The position numbers and the translations under genes were made by a program. Shown here in pieces: positions 53,853-61,884 of a DNA stretch of 64,000 nucleotides (its first letter is position 1; each line of letters starts with the position of its first letter). The notes under the pieces were generated by a model that did no database searches, was not told where the DNA came from, and worked only from the letters and a program-made list of their open reading frames with translations. The stretch comes from Iningainema tapete BLCC-T55 (GTDB taxonomy: Bacteria > Cyanobacteriota > Cyanobacteriia > Cyanobacteriales > Nostocaceae). The stretch covers positions 17,366-81,365 of the forward strand of contig NZ_JACXAE010000093.1 in the NCBI RefSeq assembly GCF_014698965.1, in the 5' to 3' direction.

Positions 53853-54721
53853 AGGTACTTGTTCAACAACAACCTCAACTTATCCAGCGTTGCCGATGGT
53901 GCTCGATCTAACTGAGTTAAAATTGCATACTTCAAAGCCGAATGGGCATCACTCTTGGGCGGGTTCTGTGCCAGACGGCGGACAGTTTCTTGAATTACCT
54001 TCTGCGCATTAACTGCATTGCGCTGTAGATTAGCAATCACCATCTCTACCGTCACACTATCATGATCTGGATGCCAGCAGTCGTAATCAGTCACTAGTGC
54101 CAATGTTGCATAGGCAATTTCTGCTTCTCGTGCCAACTTTGCCTCTGGTAGGTTAGTCATGCCAATTATCTTCGCGCCCCAACTACGGTAAAGATTCGAT
54201 TCTGCTTTAGTGGAAAAAGCTGGTCCCTCCATACATACGTAAGTACCACCACGATGCAGCGTTACATCTGGTAAATTGAGAGAGGCGATCGCATCCGCCA
54301 CTACAGTTGCCAAATTTTTACAAACTGGATCGCCAAAAGCGATATGCGCGACTAATCCTTCACCAAAAAAAGTGGAAACGCGATTTTTTGTTCTATCTAT
54401 AAATTGATCTGGAACCACCATATCGAGTGGTTTGGCTTCTTCTTGTAAAGAACCAACAGCTGAAGCAGAAATTAAATACTCCACACCTAGCTGCTTCATC
54501 GCATAAATATTAGCGCGAAAAGGTAACTCCGAAGGTAAAAGCGTATGATTACGCCCGTGTCGAGCTAAAAAAGCTACTTTTGTATTTTCTATTGTACCGA
54601 GAATTAAAGCATCAGAGGGTGTGCCAAATGGTGTCTGCACTTGTATTTCTTGTACATCTTTAAGGGCGTCCATTTTGTATAGACCGCTACCACCAATAAT
54701 TCCAATCCTAGCTTCAACCAT
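53849..54721 (-). CDS. mtnP: S-methyl-5'-thioadenosine phosphorylase
   Basis: The enzyme cleaves methylthioadenosine with phosphate in methionine salvage. I start at the ATG at 54721 ([20 protein letters not shown]), which gives 290 residues; an upstream start adds 8 without homology. Family motifs are [20 protein letters not shown] (phosphate and ribose site), [14 protein letters not shown] and [17 protein letters not shown]. The C-terminal stop lies inside a palindromic repeat, and another copy lies 57 bases upstream of the start, so the gene is bracketed by two. Confidence 0.95.
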   Translation of the reverse strand: MVEARIGIIGGSGLYKMDALKDVQEIQVQTPFGTPSDALILGTIENTKVAFLARHGRNHTLLPSELPFRANIYAMKQLGVEYLISASAVGSLQEEAKPLDMVVPDQFIDRTKNRVSTFFGEGLVAHIAFGDPVCKNLATVVADAIASLNLPDVTLHRGGTYVCMEGPAFSTKAESNLYRSWGAKIIGMTNLPEAKLAREAEIAYATLALVTDYDCWHPDHDSVTVEMVIANLQRNAVNAQKVIQETVRRLAQNPPKSDAHSALKYAILTQLDRAPSATLDKLRLLLNKYL

Positions 54722-54777
54722 TTTCCTTAATCTGTACCTTGTCACAATGCCAAGCTATTGTACAAGGAAATGTGCCT

Positions 54778-54806
54778 GTAGAGACGCCCCACCGGGGCGT
54801 CTCTAC
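54778..54806. repeat. GTAGAGACG-type palindrome, copy 10
   Basis: GTAGAGACGCCCC and GGGGCGTCTCTAC form a near-perfect palindrome around ACC. It separates mtnP from the peptidoglycan-binding gene. Confidence 0.85.
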
Positions 54807-54809
54807 AAA

Positions 54810-56132
54810 TTAAAAATATTCTACCCGTGCATCTAAACCACGAGAACGTAACAATTTAGAGACTTGTTCGGCATCTGAGCGATCGCGAAATTGTCCAGCG
54901 TTGACATAAACACCCCGTCTTGATTCAGCCCAAAATGCTTCTGGTACATACTGACGCACTCTGCTGAGAACATCGTTATTGCGCATTGGTACTACCACCA
55001 CATAGCGATTGTTGGTGTTGGGATTTTCTGCGTTTGGATTACCCTGATTACCCAAGCGTAATGCTTGCCAAGTTTCAAAATTGACAAATCCAGTGGGATT
55101 AATTCCTGAGTATTGCTGAAATTGAGCTACAGCATCTCTAGTTGTTGGGTCAAAATAGCCATTAATATTACCGTTAAAGAATCCCCAATCCCGCAATCGT
55201 TGTTGTACTGTCGTAACTCGTTGACTTCTCTCCCCTTGACAAATATCACCTGTTGCGCTATTGCAACCTGGATTTTGACCGCGTAAAGCATTAGAGATGG
55301 CGTCTAAAGTTTGTGCGTCAGCAATCCCATTCGGTACTAGTCCATAATCTTGCTGGAAACGCGCTACAGCATCTCTGGTAGTAGAACCAAAATAGCCTGT
55401 GGGATTGGTGTTAAAATAGCGTAGTTGCTGCAAAGCTTGTTGCAGTCGTGTGACATCCGCACCGCGATCGCCAAAATCTAGCGCATCAATGCCACCGCCG
55501 ACTCCGCCTCCTGGGTTGAGACTGATACGTATTGTGTCTCTAGTCGCTTCACCAACAATACCATCAGCACGTATACCATAAAATTGCTGGAATCGGATCA
55601 CGGCTTGCTGAGTTTCGCGACCAAAGTTGCCCGTGATTGGACCGTTGAAGAAGTTTAGCTGTTGTAAATCTCGTTGTAAAGCCCTAACTGCAGGACCTCT
55701 ACTACCTAAGCGCAAACCACCACTGGTGTTACCAGTAGTCTGACATTTAGATTGTAAAAGTCTTTGAGTTTGGGGCCCAACAATTCCCACAGTAGAGAGT
55801 CTATTTGCTTTTTGGAATCTAATTACAGCATTTCTGGTTAAAGAACCGAAATTACCGTTTACTGGACCATTGTAGTACCCTAACTGCTGCAAACACCTTT
55901 GGACATTTGCCACGGCCGGTCCATTTGCGCCTTGTTGGAGTGCGAGAGCTTGTCCGGAAGCACTTACAACTGCAATCAAACAAGCTATTGGCACTAGACG
56001 CATAGCAAAACAGCTAGAAAACTTTTGCCAATTCAAGTGGGGAAATAAATCTAAACTAGCAACCAAAGGATCTTCAGTGGAATCTTCCTCTGATTCGGAA
56101 AATGAAGGAATATAGTGATAAGCAAATGTCAT
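54810..56132 (-). CDS. Peptidoglycan-binding repeat protein with SPOR-like tail
   Basis: The 440-residue protein has an internal hydrophobic segment (about 41-66, SCFAMRLVPIACLIAVVSAS) that may be a membrane anchor or late signal. Four PG_binding_1 modules follow, with the pattern LQ..L..LGYYNGPVNGNFGS and AVIRFQ, at about 70-125, 143-197, 213-270 and 301-352. The last about 70 residues (YVVVVPMRNNDVLSRVRQYV, RGVYVNAGQFRDRSDAEQ) look like a SPOR-type domain. All parts bind cell wall, so it likely acts in wall remodelling or septal structure. No catalytic domain is seen. Confidence 0.85.
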   Translation of the reverse strand: MTFAYHYIPSFSESEEDSTEDPLVASLDLFPHLNWQKFSSCFAMRLVPIACLIAVVSASGQALALQQGANGPAVANVQRCLQQLGYYNGPVNGNFGSLTRNAVIRFQKANRLSTVGIVGPQTQRLLQSKCQTTGNTSGGLRLGSRGPAVRALQRDLQQLNFFNGPITGNFGRETQQAVIRFQQFYGIRADGIVGEATRDTIRISLNPGGGVGGGIDALDFGDRGADVTRLQQALQQLRYFNTNPTGYFGSTTRDAVARFQQDYGLVPNGIADAQTLDAISNALRGQNPGCNSATGDICQGERSQRVTTVQQRLRDWGFFNGNINGYFDPTTRDAVAQFQQYSGINPTGFVNFETWQALRLGNQGNPNAENPNTNNRYVVVVPMRNNDVLSRVRQYVPEAFWAESRRGVYVNAGQFRDRSDAEQVSKLLRSRGLDARVEYF

Positions 56133-56374
56133 AATTTTTCAAAGTAGTTTATATGAATTTTTAAGTAGCGATATATACCGGGCGGCAAGCGTTCTTCGGT
56201 TCACCGATTTCTTGAGCAGGCGATCGCTTACTAGATATTTTCTATTAATTAGAATCACATCTAGATTTTCATTTTCCGGTTACGAAGTCAAATTATTTGC
56301 TCTCTACCCAAAATTCATCAAAATACCCTTATGTATAAAAAAACATCTAGCTAAGGTAAGATTTGACAAAGGGA

Positions 56375-56923
56375 TTAATTTGAATCATCTGTTTGATCTT
56401 GTTCATCAACTTTCCGAGTATTGCCTGCTTTTACCCAACCTTCTTGTTCACCATCTTGGCTACGAATCTTTTGCCAGGTTTTATCAGCACTTTCTTCTAA
56501 AACGAAAACTTTTTGGTTATAACCAACACCACCAAGCCTTTCACCATCTTGTTGTGGTTGAGTGCGCATTACCAAACCTTGACGCCAAGTAACACGGGCG
56601 GAGTAAGCACCAGGTGGCAATGATTTTACTGTTTTAGCTTTGGGTGATGCGGTGGGAGTTGGTTTTGATTTTACAGCAGGTTTAGCTTGAGGCTGCGTTT
56701 TACTTTCTATGGGAGTAGTAGCTGTGCTACCGATTAAAGCAGATTTTGGCACTTGCGCTTTGAGCGAAGGTAAATCGTTAACAAAAACAGGTTTGCTCGG
56801 AAGTGCAGATGTTTTGTTCATTAAATATAAAACAGTTGCTGTTCCAGCACCAGCTAAAACAGAAATCGCTAAGAAAAACCCCAGGATAAACTTCATAACG
56901 TCAGCTACCATATTTTTTACCAC
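56375..56923 (-). CDS. Membrane-anchored bacterial SH3 protein
   Basis: The 182-residue protein has one transmembrane helix (about 12-33, FILGFFLAISVLAGAGTATV), a Pro/Lys/Thr-rich linker (KSKPTPTASPKAKTVKSLPP) and a C-terminal bacterial SH3 domain (ARVTWRQGLVMRTQPQQDGE, RLGGVGYNQKVFVLEES, WQKIRSQDGEQEGWVKAGN). Such domains bind peptidoglycan or other wall ligands outside the membrane. It lies between the peptidoglycan-binding gene and the Ycf46-type gene on the same strand, so a wall-related role is likely. Confidence 0.8.
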   Translation of the reverse strand: MVKNMVADVMKFILGFFLAISVLAGAGTATVLYLMNKTSALPSKPVFVNDLPSLKAQVPKSALIGSTATTPIESKTQPQAKPAVKSKPTPTASPKAKTVKSLPPGAYSARVTWRQGLVMRTQPQQDGERLGGVGYNQKVFVLEESADKTWQKIRSQDGEQEGWVKAGNTRKVDEQDQTDDSN

Positions 56924-56940
56924 CTCACTACACGATTTCT

Positions 56941-56968
56941 GTAAAGACGTTCCATGGAACGTCTCTAC
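56941..56968. repeat. GTAGAGACG-type palindrome, copy 11
   Basis: GTAAAGACGTTCCA and TGGAACGTCTCTAC form a near-perfect palindrome in the 58-base gap between two - strand genes. Confidence 0.85.
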
Positions 56969-56981
56969 AATACATCACATA

Positions 56982-58496
56982 TTATTGCAGCTGACGCTGA
57001 ATGCGATCGCTTAAAGGACTGTGTTTTGATGCCAAACGCGCCCTACCCGCCGCTGCCCATTCTTGCAGTTTCTGAATTTGCTCAGTAGCGGTGCGTGCTA
57101 GGGGGATGATTTGACTGGCTGATTCAAGAATGTCATCGGTGAAAAAGTCCCGATTTTGGCTAAATCCGATGTGCATTGCTTCAATTAAAGTTTGCTCAAT
57201 TTCTGCCCCAGAGAAATCAGGTGTTTCATAAGCTAACCTATCAATGTCGTAACTTTTTAAATTATGGGGGCGCAGTCGGGACAAGTGGACGTTGAAAATT
57301 GCTTTTCTTTCTTCCTGGCTGGGTAAACCAACAAAGAATATTTCATCAAATCGCCCTTTGCGCAGCATTTCTGGTGGTAAAGCTTGGATGTCGTTAGCGG
57401 TGGAGACGACAAACACAGGTGAAGTTTTTTCCGCTAACCATGTAATAAATGTACCAAACACGCGGCTAGTAGTTCCCGCATCACCTTTGCTTCCCAATCC
57501 TGAAAAGGCTTTGTCTATCTCATCTATCCATAAAACACAGGGAGCAAGGGCTTCAGCTACTTGTATCATTTGCCGCGTGCGCGATTCAGATTCACCTACC
57601 AAACCACCAAATAATCTTCCCACATCTAAACGCAGTAAAGGTAAATGCCAATGGTGGGCGATCGCTTTGGCTGTTAAGGATTTTCCAGTACCCTGAATAC
57701 CTACTAACATTAAACCACGCGGGTGCGGTAAACCGTACTGTCTGGCTCGTTCGCTAAACGCTCCTCCTCGACGCAAAAGCCAGTCTTTGAGGTTATCTAA
57801 TCCACCAATATCGGAAATTTGCTCGGTGGCGGGGTAAAAGTCGAGAATTTGGGTTTGCCGGATAGTTTGGCGTTTTTCTTCCAATACTAAGTCTACGTCT
57901 TCTGGTAAAAGTTCGCCCCGCGTAGCGATCGCTCGTGCCAAAACCCGACGGATGCGTTCCATAGATAGCCCTTGACAAGAGCGCACCAGATCATCTAAAA
58001 CTTTACCAGAAAGGGAGTTACCAGTTGCTTGTAGTAAGCGTTCCACTTCTACTTTAATTTCTGCCGCCGTAGGTAAGGGAAACTCCAAAACTGTCAAAAC
58101 TTCAGTTAAGTCGTCAGGAATGGCAATGCGCGGGGAGAGCAAGACAATGTTCTTCGGTTGTGACTTGAGGAGACGGGCGAAATTGCGGAGTTTGCGAGCG
58201 ATCGCCACATCTTCCAAAAAGCGATGATAATCCCGCAAAATCAACACTGCTGGTGCAGATGCTGGTAATTTATCCAAAAATTCCAAAGCTTGCAGCGGAT
58301 TACGCCGACCAAATCCGGCATCATTGGGATTACCTTGGTAACCATCGACAAAATCCCAAGTATAAACTGGGCGATTACCTTGAGAAGCAGCTTCTTCCCG
58401 AATCGCCGTTTCCACCCGTTCTTCTTCGTAGGTGGGAATATATATCAGGGGGTAGCGGGCGCGTAACAGTAGTTTAAATTCGTCACGGAAACTCAT
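56982..58496 (-). CDS. ycf46: Ycf46-type AAA ATPase
   Basis: The 504-residue protein matches the cyanobacterial and red-algal plastid Ycf46 family. The N-terminal 220 residues form a degenerate ATPase-like region (SFRDEFKLLLRARYPLIYIP), and the C-terminal AAA domain has Walker A GIQGTGKS (266-273), Walker B VLWIDEID (321-328), sensor VVSTANDI and the GRFDEIFFV arginine region. The family is linked to regulation of photosynthesis and carbon use in cyanobacteria, but its substrate is not settled. Length is normal. Confidence 0.9.
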   Translation of the reverse strand: MSFRDEFKLLLRARYPLIYIPTYEEERVETAIREEAASQGNRPVYTWDFVDGYQGNPNDAGFGRRNPLQALEFLDKLPASAPAVLILRDYHRFLEDVAIARKLRNFARLLKSQPKNIVLLSPRIAIPDDLTEVLTVLEFPLPTAAEIKVEVERLLQATGNSLSGKVLDDLVRSCQGLSMERIRRVLARAIATRGELLPEDVDLVLEEKRQTIRQTQILDFYPATEQISDIGGLDNLKDWLLRRGGAFSERARQYGLPHPRGLMLVGIQGTGKSLTAKAIAHHWHLPLLRLDVGRLFGGLVGESESRTRQMIQVAEALAPCVLWIDEIDKAFSGLGSKGDAGTTSRVFGTFITWLAEKTSPVFVVSTANDIQALPPEMLRKGRFDEIFFVGLPSQEERKAIFNVHLSRLRPHNLKSYDIDRLAYETPDFSGAEIEQTLIEAMHIGFSQNRDFFTDDILESASQIIPLARTATEQIQKLQEWAAAGRARLASKHSPLSDRIQRQLQ

Positions 58497-58609
58497 AATA
58501 TGGATGTATGCCGTTAGTTGTTATTTCTCATTGTTCAATTTTTGTACTGCGTCTAACAACTAACAATCAATATATAGTTATCCTTTTGATGGGACGAAAG
58601 TAAGAAATC

Positions 58610-59371
58610 CTAAACCAAAGTTTCTGGATCGATACCTAGATCCTTTAGCCGTTGTGCGAGCAATTGCGCCCTCCTTTCAGCTTCTTGACGACGTTGTTGT
58701 TCTTCCTGGCTTAGTCTTTCAGCCTCAAAGCGGCGCTGCTCTTCAAAATTTGCACGTTCTTCGGCTTCAGTAATACGTTCTTCTGGTGTCAGCAAACGTT
58801 TTCCCGTCTCGTCATACCAGTACAACCACTCCCGTGGTATACCTTGATAAGTTCCTCTTTCAAAACCAATTGCTAAACCAATCTCTGGTAGCCAAACAGG
58901 ATTTCCCGGCAATAACTCATAACTGCCATTCACCAACCGATATACTTCCAAACGTGGTTTCCTGCGCCGCCGCGAAGAATACACAGCGTAGAACAATACT
59001 CCCATTTGGGCGTACTTTTGTTTTTTCTTTGTGTATTCGCCTCGGTACTTTTTGGAGACAACTTCCAAAGCCAAAATTGGTACGATATTTTCTTCCCACA
59101 GTACGTAAGATAGACGCAATTCCTCGTCAATCAAACGCTCTACTCCTATACTGAGAAATCCATCGGGGACTATAGCTGGTTTATCTGGGTCATAGTATAT
59201 TCCCATATCCACACCAAAGAACCAATCCCAGCGATCCGCCCACAATAGCGCCAGTATCGCTTTGAGTAAACCTGGGATTAAATCTTGCAGTTCATTATCC
59301 ACTGGGGTATCGTCTGAGTCTGGTAGTTCTTCGGAAGATGGCAAGCAATGCAGCGGATTATACTTTAACAT
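58610..59371 (-). CDS. Uma2 family (DUF820) endonuclease-like protein
   Basis: I start at the ATG at 59371 (MLKYNPLHCLPSSEELPDSD), giving 253 residues; the open frame upstream lacks homology. The Uma2 fold motifs are visible: AIVPDGFLSIGVERL (Asp), ILALEVVSKKYRGEYTKKKQ (Glu) and KYAQMGVLFYAVYSS. The C-terminal part is a charged coiled coil (EERITEAEERANFEEQRRFE, ending in DLGIDPETL). Uma2 proteins are abundant in cyanobacteria and belong to the PD-(D/E)XK nuclease clan; their role is unclear. Confidence 0.85.
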   Translation of the reverse strand: MLKYNPLHCLPSSEELPDSDDTPVDNELQDLIPGLLKAILALLWADRWDWFFGVDMGIYYDPDKPAIVPDGFLSIGVERLIDEELRLSYVLWEENIVPILALEVVSKKYRGEYTKKKQKYAQMGVLFYAVYSSRRRRKPRLEVYRLVNGSYELLPGNPVWLPEIGLAIGFERGTYQGIPREWLYWYDETGKRLLTPEERITEAEERANFEEQRRFEAERLSQEEQQRRQEAERRAQLLAQRLKDLGIDPETLV

Positions 59372-59727
59372 GACTAGTGCTTGAAGAGTATATTCTAGAT
59401 AAATTTTAGGCAACAAAAAGGGCAGGCATAAAACCAATACGGTTTGGATAAGAGCGCAAGATTCCCCCAACCCATATCTTCCACCTCTACATGAGTACGC
59501 CTTGAACTGCTATTTGGTAGCGTTAATGAGCTTTTTACTGAACACTAAATGAACCTTTCTCTGAACTAACTCTGAGCGAAAAGAGTAGCTGGATCATCTT
59601 ATTGCGTTCTGGCATCGTGTTGTTAGCAAAACAAGACAGATCGATTTAACACAGAAAAGGAGTTAGGAGTCATGCAGCTTATCAACACCGTAAAAACTAT
59701 ACTAAATTCATCATTGTCCACAGAGAT

Positions 59728-60033
59728 ATGCCTCCAGAAGTGTTCTATTTATCTACTCAAGGAATTCGGCAATTGCTGCAAAGTTCAATGCGAGAAAACA
59801 TCGCAAGCAAAGGCAAAGTAGTTAGGAGTACCGCTCTTGTAGTTGATAAATATCCTGGTTTAGAGTTGCTGGTGCAAAATTATGACGGGAGCTTGGGACA
59901 ATATCAAGCATTTCTAGTTAAAGGACGTATGTACGTTCTTGGAGCATTGACATCAGATGAACTAACAACAGAAACTGTCAACTTTTTCGAGTCTTTCAGT
60001 TTTTATCCAGAAAGGATTCGTTATTCGCATTAA
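59728..60033 (+). CDS. Hypothetical protein, probably 5'-truncated
   Basis: From the ATG at 59728 the product has 101 residues (MPPEVFYLSTQGIRQLLQSS, then KVVRSTALVVDKYPGLELLV and LVKGRMYVLGALTSDELTTE). The frame is open upstream to a TAA near 59650 and reads protein-like text (AYQHRKNYTKFIIVHRD) with no start codon. This looks like the C-terminal domain of a longer cyanobacterial protein whose front was lost; if so, translation from 59728 removes the first strand. I cannot name the family. It is followed by a 157-base gap. Confidence 0.5.
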   Translation: MPPEVFYLSTQGIRQLLQSSMRENIASKGKVVRSTALVVDKYPGLELLVQNYDGSLGQYQAFLVKGRMYVLGALTSDELTTETVNFFESFSFYPERIRYSH

Positions 60034-60190
60034 AGGTATTTGGTCATTAATCAAGAAGCAAATACCCGGTATTTCATTGTTTTTAAACTATGAATATCAA
60101 AACTAAAAGTGGGATTTTTAAAGTTTAGTGTTAATCACAAAATTTGGCTCTAATTAGGCAAAACAAGTTACTATTTTCTGGAGGTGCAAG

Positions 60191-60661
60191 TTGAATTTAC
60201 CTAAGACGCTACCTGTAAATTATTGGCAACTTATTGTAGGTAAACCTTTTTTTGAGCAGCTTAAAGTTGTTGACTGGCAATCAATATTTCTGAGATTGAT
60301 AAGATCTGAGGAAGGTAAAAAATTTACCTTAACGCAAAACGTTCTGGCAATTAGGCGATATGGATTGTTCCTATTTTTGCTCCAGAAATATCCAAATTTG
60401 AAGATGGTTCCCAATCAGGAGATTGATGCAGTTTTACACGCCCACATGGCTGACTCTCATCAGTTTCAAGAAGACTGCCAAAACCTCTTTAGTGTCTGCT
60501 TCACGCATGTTCCAGAAGTCGGGTTAAGAGGAGAAGTTGAACGGCAAGAATGGCTACTTGCTTTTGCTCACACCCAAACACTATTGGAGCAAAATTTTGG
60601 ACAGGGTGCAATGGGTAGTTCTGTTGCGGCTTGTTGCGAAATACTCTTGAATTTCACCTAA
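60191..60661 (+). CDS. Glycine-rich-domain-like (GRDP) hypothetical protein
   Basis: The 156-residue protein starts at a TTG at 60191, supported by GGAGG 6-10 bases before it. The central motif (QEIDAVLHAHMADSHQFQED) with two His, then CQNLFSVCFTHVPEVGLRGE, resembles the His/Asp/Cys pattern of the plant GRDP-like family (PF07173), also found in small bacterial proteins. The function is unknown. It stands alone on the + strand. Confidence 0.6.
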   Translation: MNLPKTLPVNYWQLIVGKPFFEQLKVVDWQSIFLRLIRSEEGKKFTLTQNVLAIRRYGLFLFLLQKYPNLKMVPNQEIDAVLHAHMADSHQFQEDCQNLFSVCFTHVPEVGLRGEVERQEWLLAFAHTQTLLEQNFGQGAMGSSVAACCEILLNFT

Positions 60662-60831
60662 TGTTGATGATGCTTCACCTCATCTAGCATCTTTATCAGC
60701 AGCACAAATTTTTCCAACATCTATATAAATGCAGGGGAAATCCCATCAATTGTTGCAGATTTAATCGTGCAGCACGTCTTCTTTTGACATTTCAATTTAA
60801 CTCGTTTTATTCACAAACAAGGACGTTTTAT

Positions 60832-61845
60832 ATGATGTCATCTCGCATCTCCCAAAAATTTATTTGCCAAACTTTAGGCATTACAGCAAGCTTACTCTCG
60901 TTACTGTCAAATCAAAGTTTTGCTTACAGCGCACCTCCATCATCTATTCCGAATCAAACCTCATCTAAATCAAATCTACTAGCAATTGAAGATGAGAAGC
61001 CGATTTATCCTGTAGCAGAAAAGTTAATTCGTGCTAATGGACTTGATGATTACCCGTGGCGAATTAAAGTAGAAGAAGATGATGATGATAATGCTCATGC
61101 TAGTAATATTAACCAAGTTACAATTTCTAAAGGATTGTTAGACAAATTGTATGGGGATGAAGCTGGTATTGCTTTTATCATCGGGCATGAAATTGCCCAT
61201 AATACACAACGTCATACGTATATGCGAACTGCTTTTGAGGATAAGCTAAGTAAACAATTGCTAGTAGAAGCAAACGCAGAAGTTCAAAACTTGATTGCCG
61301 AAGAAAAAAGAAAATTTAGCGCTAATAAAAATATCAGTCGTGGAAAAATGTGCCGCCGTCCAGCAGTTGTCAAAAAAACATCAGTATCCGCTACAGAATA
61401 TCGTGTTCTCAACTGCCAAGGACAACTTGATACCGATAAAATTGAGCGTGTAAAACTACAAATATTTGCTAAAAAACAACAAGAGTTTGAGAGCGCAATT
61501 AAAAAACTAAGTCGCCAGCAAGAGTTTGAAGCTGATGCATTAGGTTATATGTATATGGTAAGGGCAGGCTATGACCCAGAAGGTGCATTGCGAGTGCTAA
61601 ATCTCATGACACGTCTTCCTTATCATGACGCAGATGATAGCACTCATCCATCCTTTATTGATAGAATTAATGCTATCAAAGAGCTAATGAAAAAATATCC
61701 CGTATCAACTTTAGTAGCTGAAGGTGCAATTCGTCTGCGTCAAAATCCCCAACCTCTGACATTTGATGTTTCAAATGATGGCGAATCTTTGCGAATTAAT
61801 TCTAGGTTTGGTTCGCAACAAACTCAACCTAAAACTGATAGTTAA
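60832..61845 (+). CDS. M48 family metalloprotease, secreted
   Basis: I start at the ATG at 60832, with AAGGA 8 bases before it; a TTG at 60784 is less likely. The 337-residue protein has a signal peptide (ISQKFICQTLGITASLLSLL, cleavage near SFAYS) and an M48 zinc peptidase core. His119-Glu-Ile-Ala-His123 (IIGHEIAHNTQRH) supply two ligands and the base, and the third ligand Glu is in QEFEADALGYMYMVRAGY. The HPSFIDRINAIK end is typical. A long helical insertion with two Cys (KMCRRPAVVKK, LNCQGQ) lies between the motifs. It probably degrades misfolded envelope proteins. Confidence 0.88.
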   Translation: MMSSRISQKFICQTLGITASLLSLLSNQSFAYSAPPSSIPNQTSSKSNLLAIEDEKPIYPVAEKLIRANGLDDYPWRIKVEEDDDDNAHASNINQVTISKGLLDKLYGDEAGIAFIIGHEIAHNTQRHTYMRTAFEDKLSKQLLVEANAEVQNLIAEEKRKFSANKNISRGKMCRRPAVVKKTSVSATEYRVLNCQGQLDTDKIERVKLQIFAKKQQEFESAIKKLSRQQEFEADALGYMYMVRAGYDPEGALRVLNLMTRLPYHDADDSTHPSFIDRINAIKELMKKYPVSTLVAEGAIRLRQNPQPLTFDVSNDGESLRINSRFGSQQTQPKTDS

Positions 61846-61855
61846 AGTCGGATGT

Positions 61856-61884
61856 GTAGAGACGCGATACCCAAGCGTCTCTAC
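61856..61884. repeat. GTAGAGACG-type palindrome, copy 12, supplying a stop codon
   Basis: GTAGAGACGCG and a right arm AGCGTCTCTAC, with a degenerate centre. On the - strand its CTGTAG end provides the final Leu and stop of the STAND ATPase gene. Confidence 0.8.
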
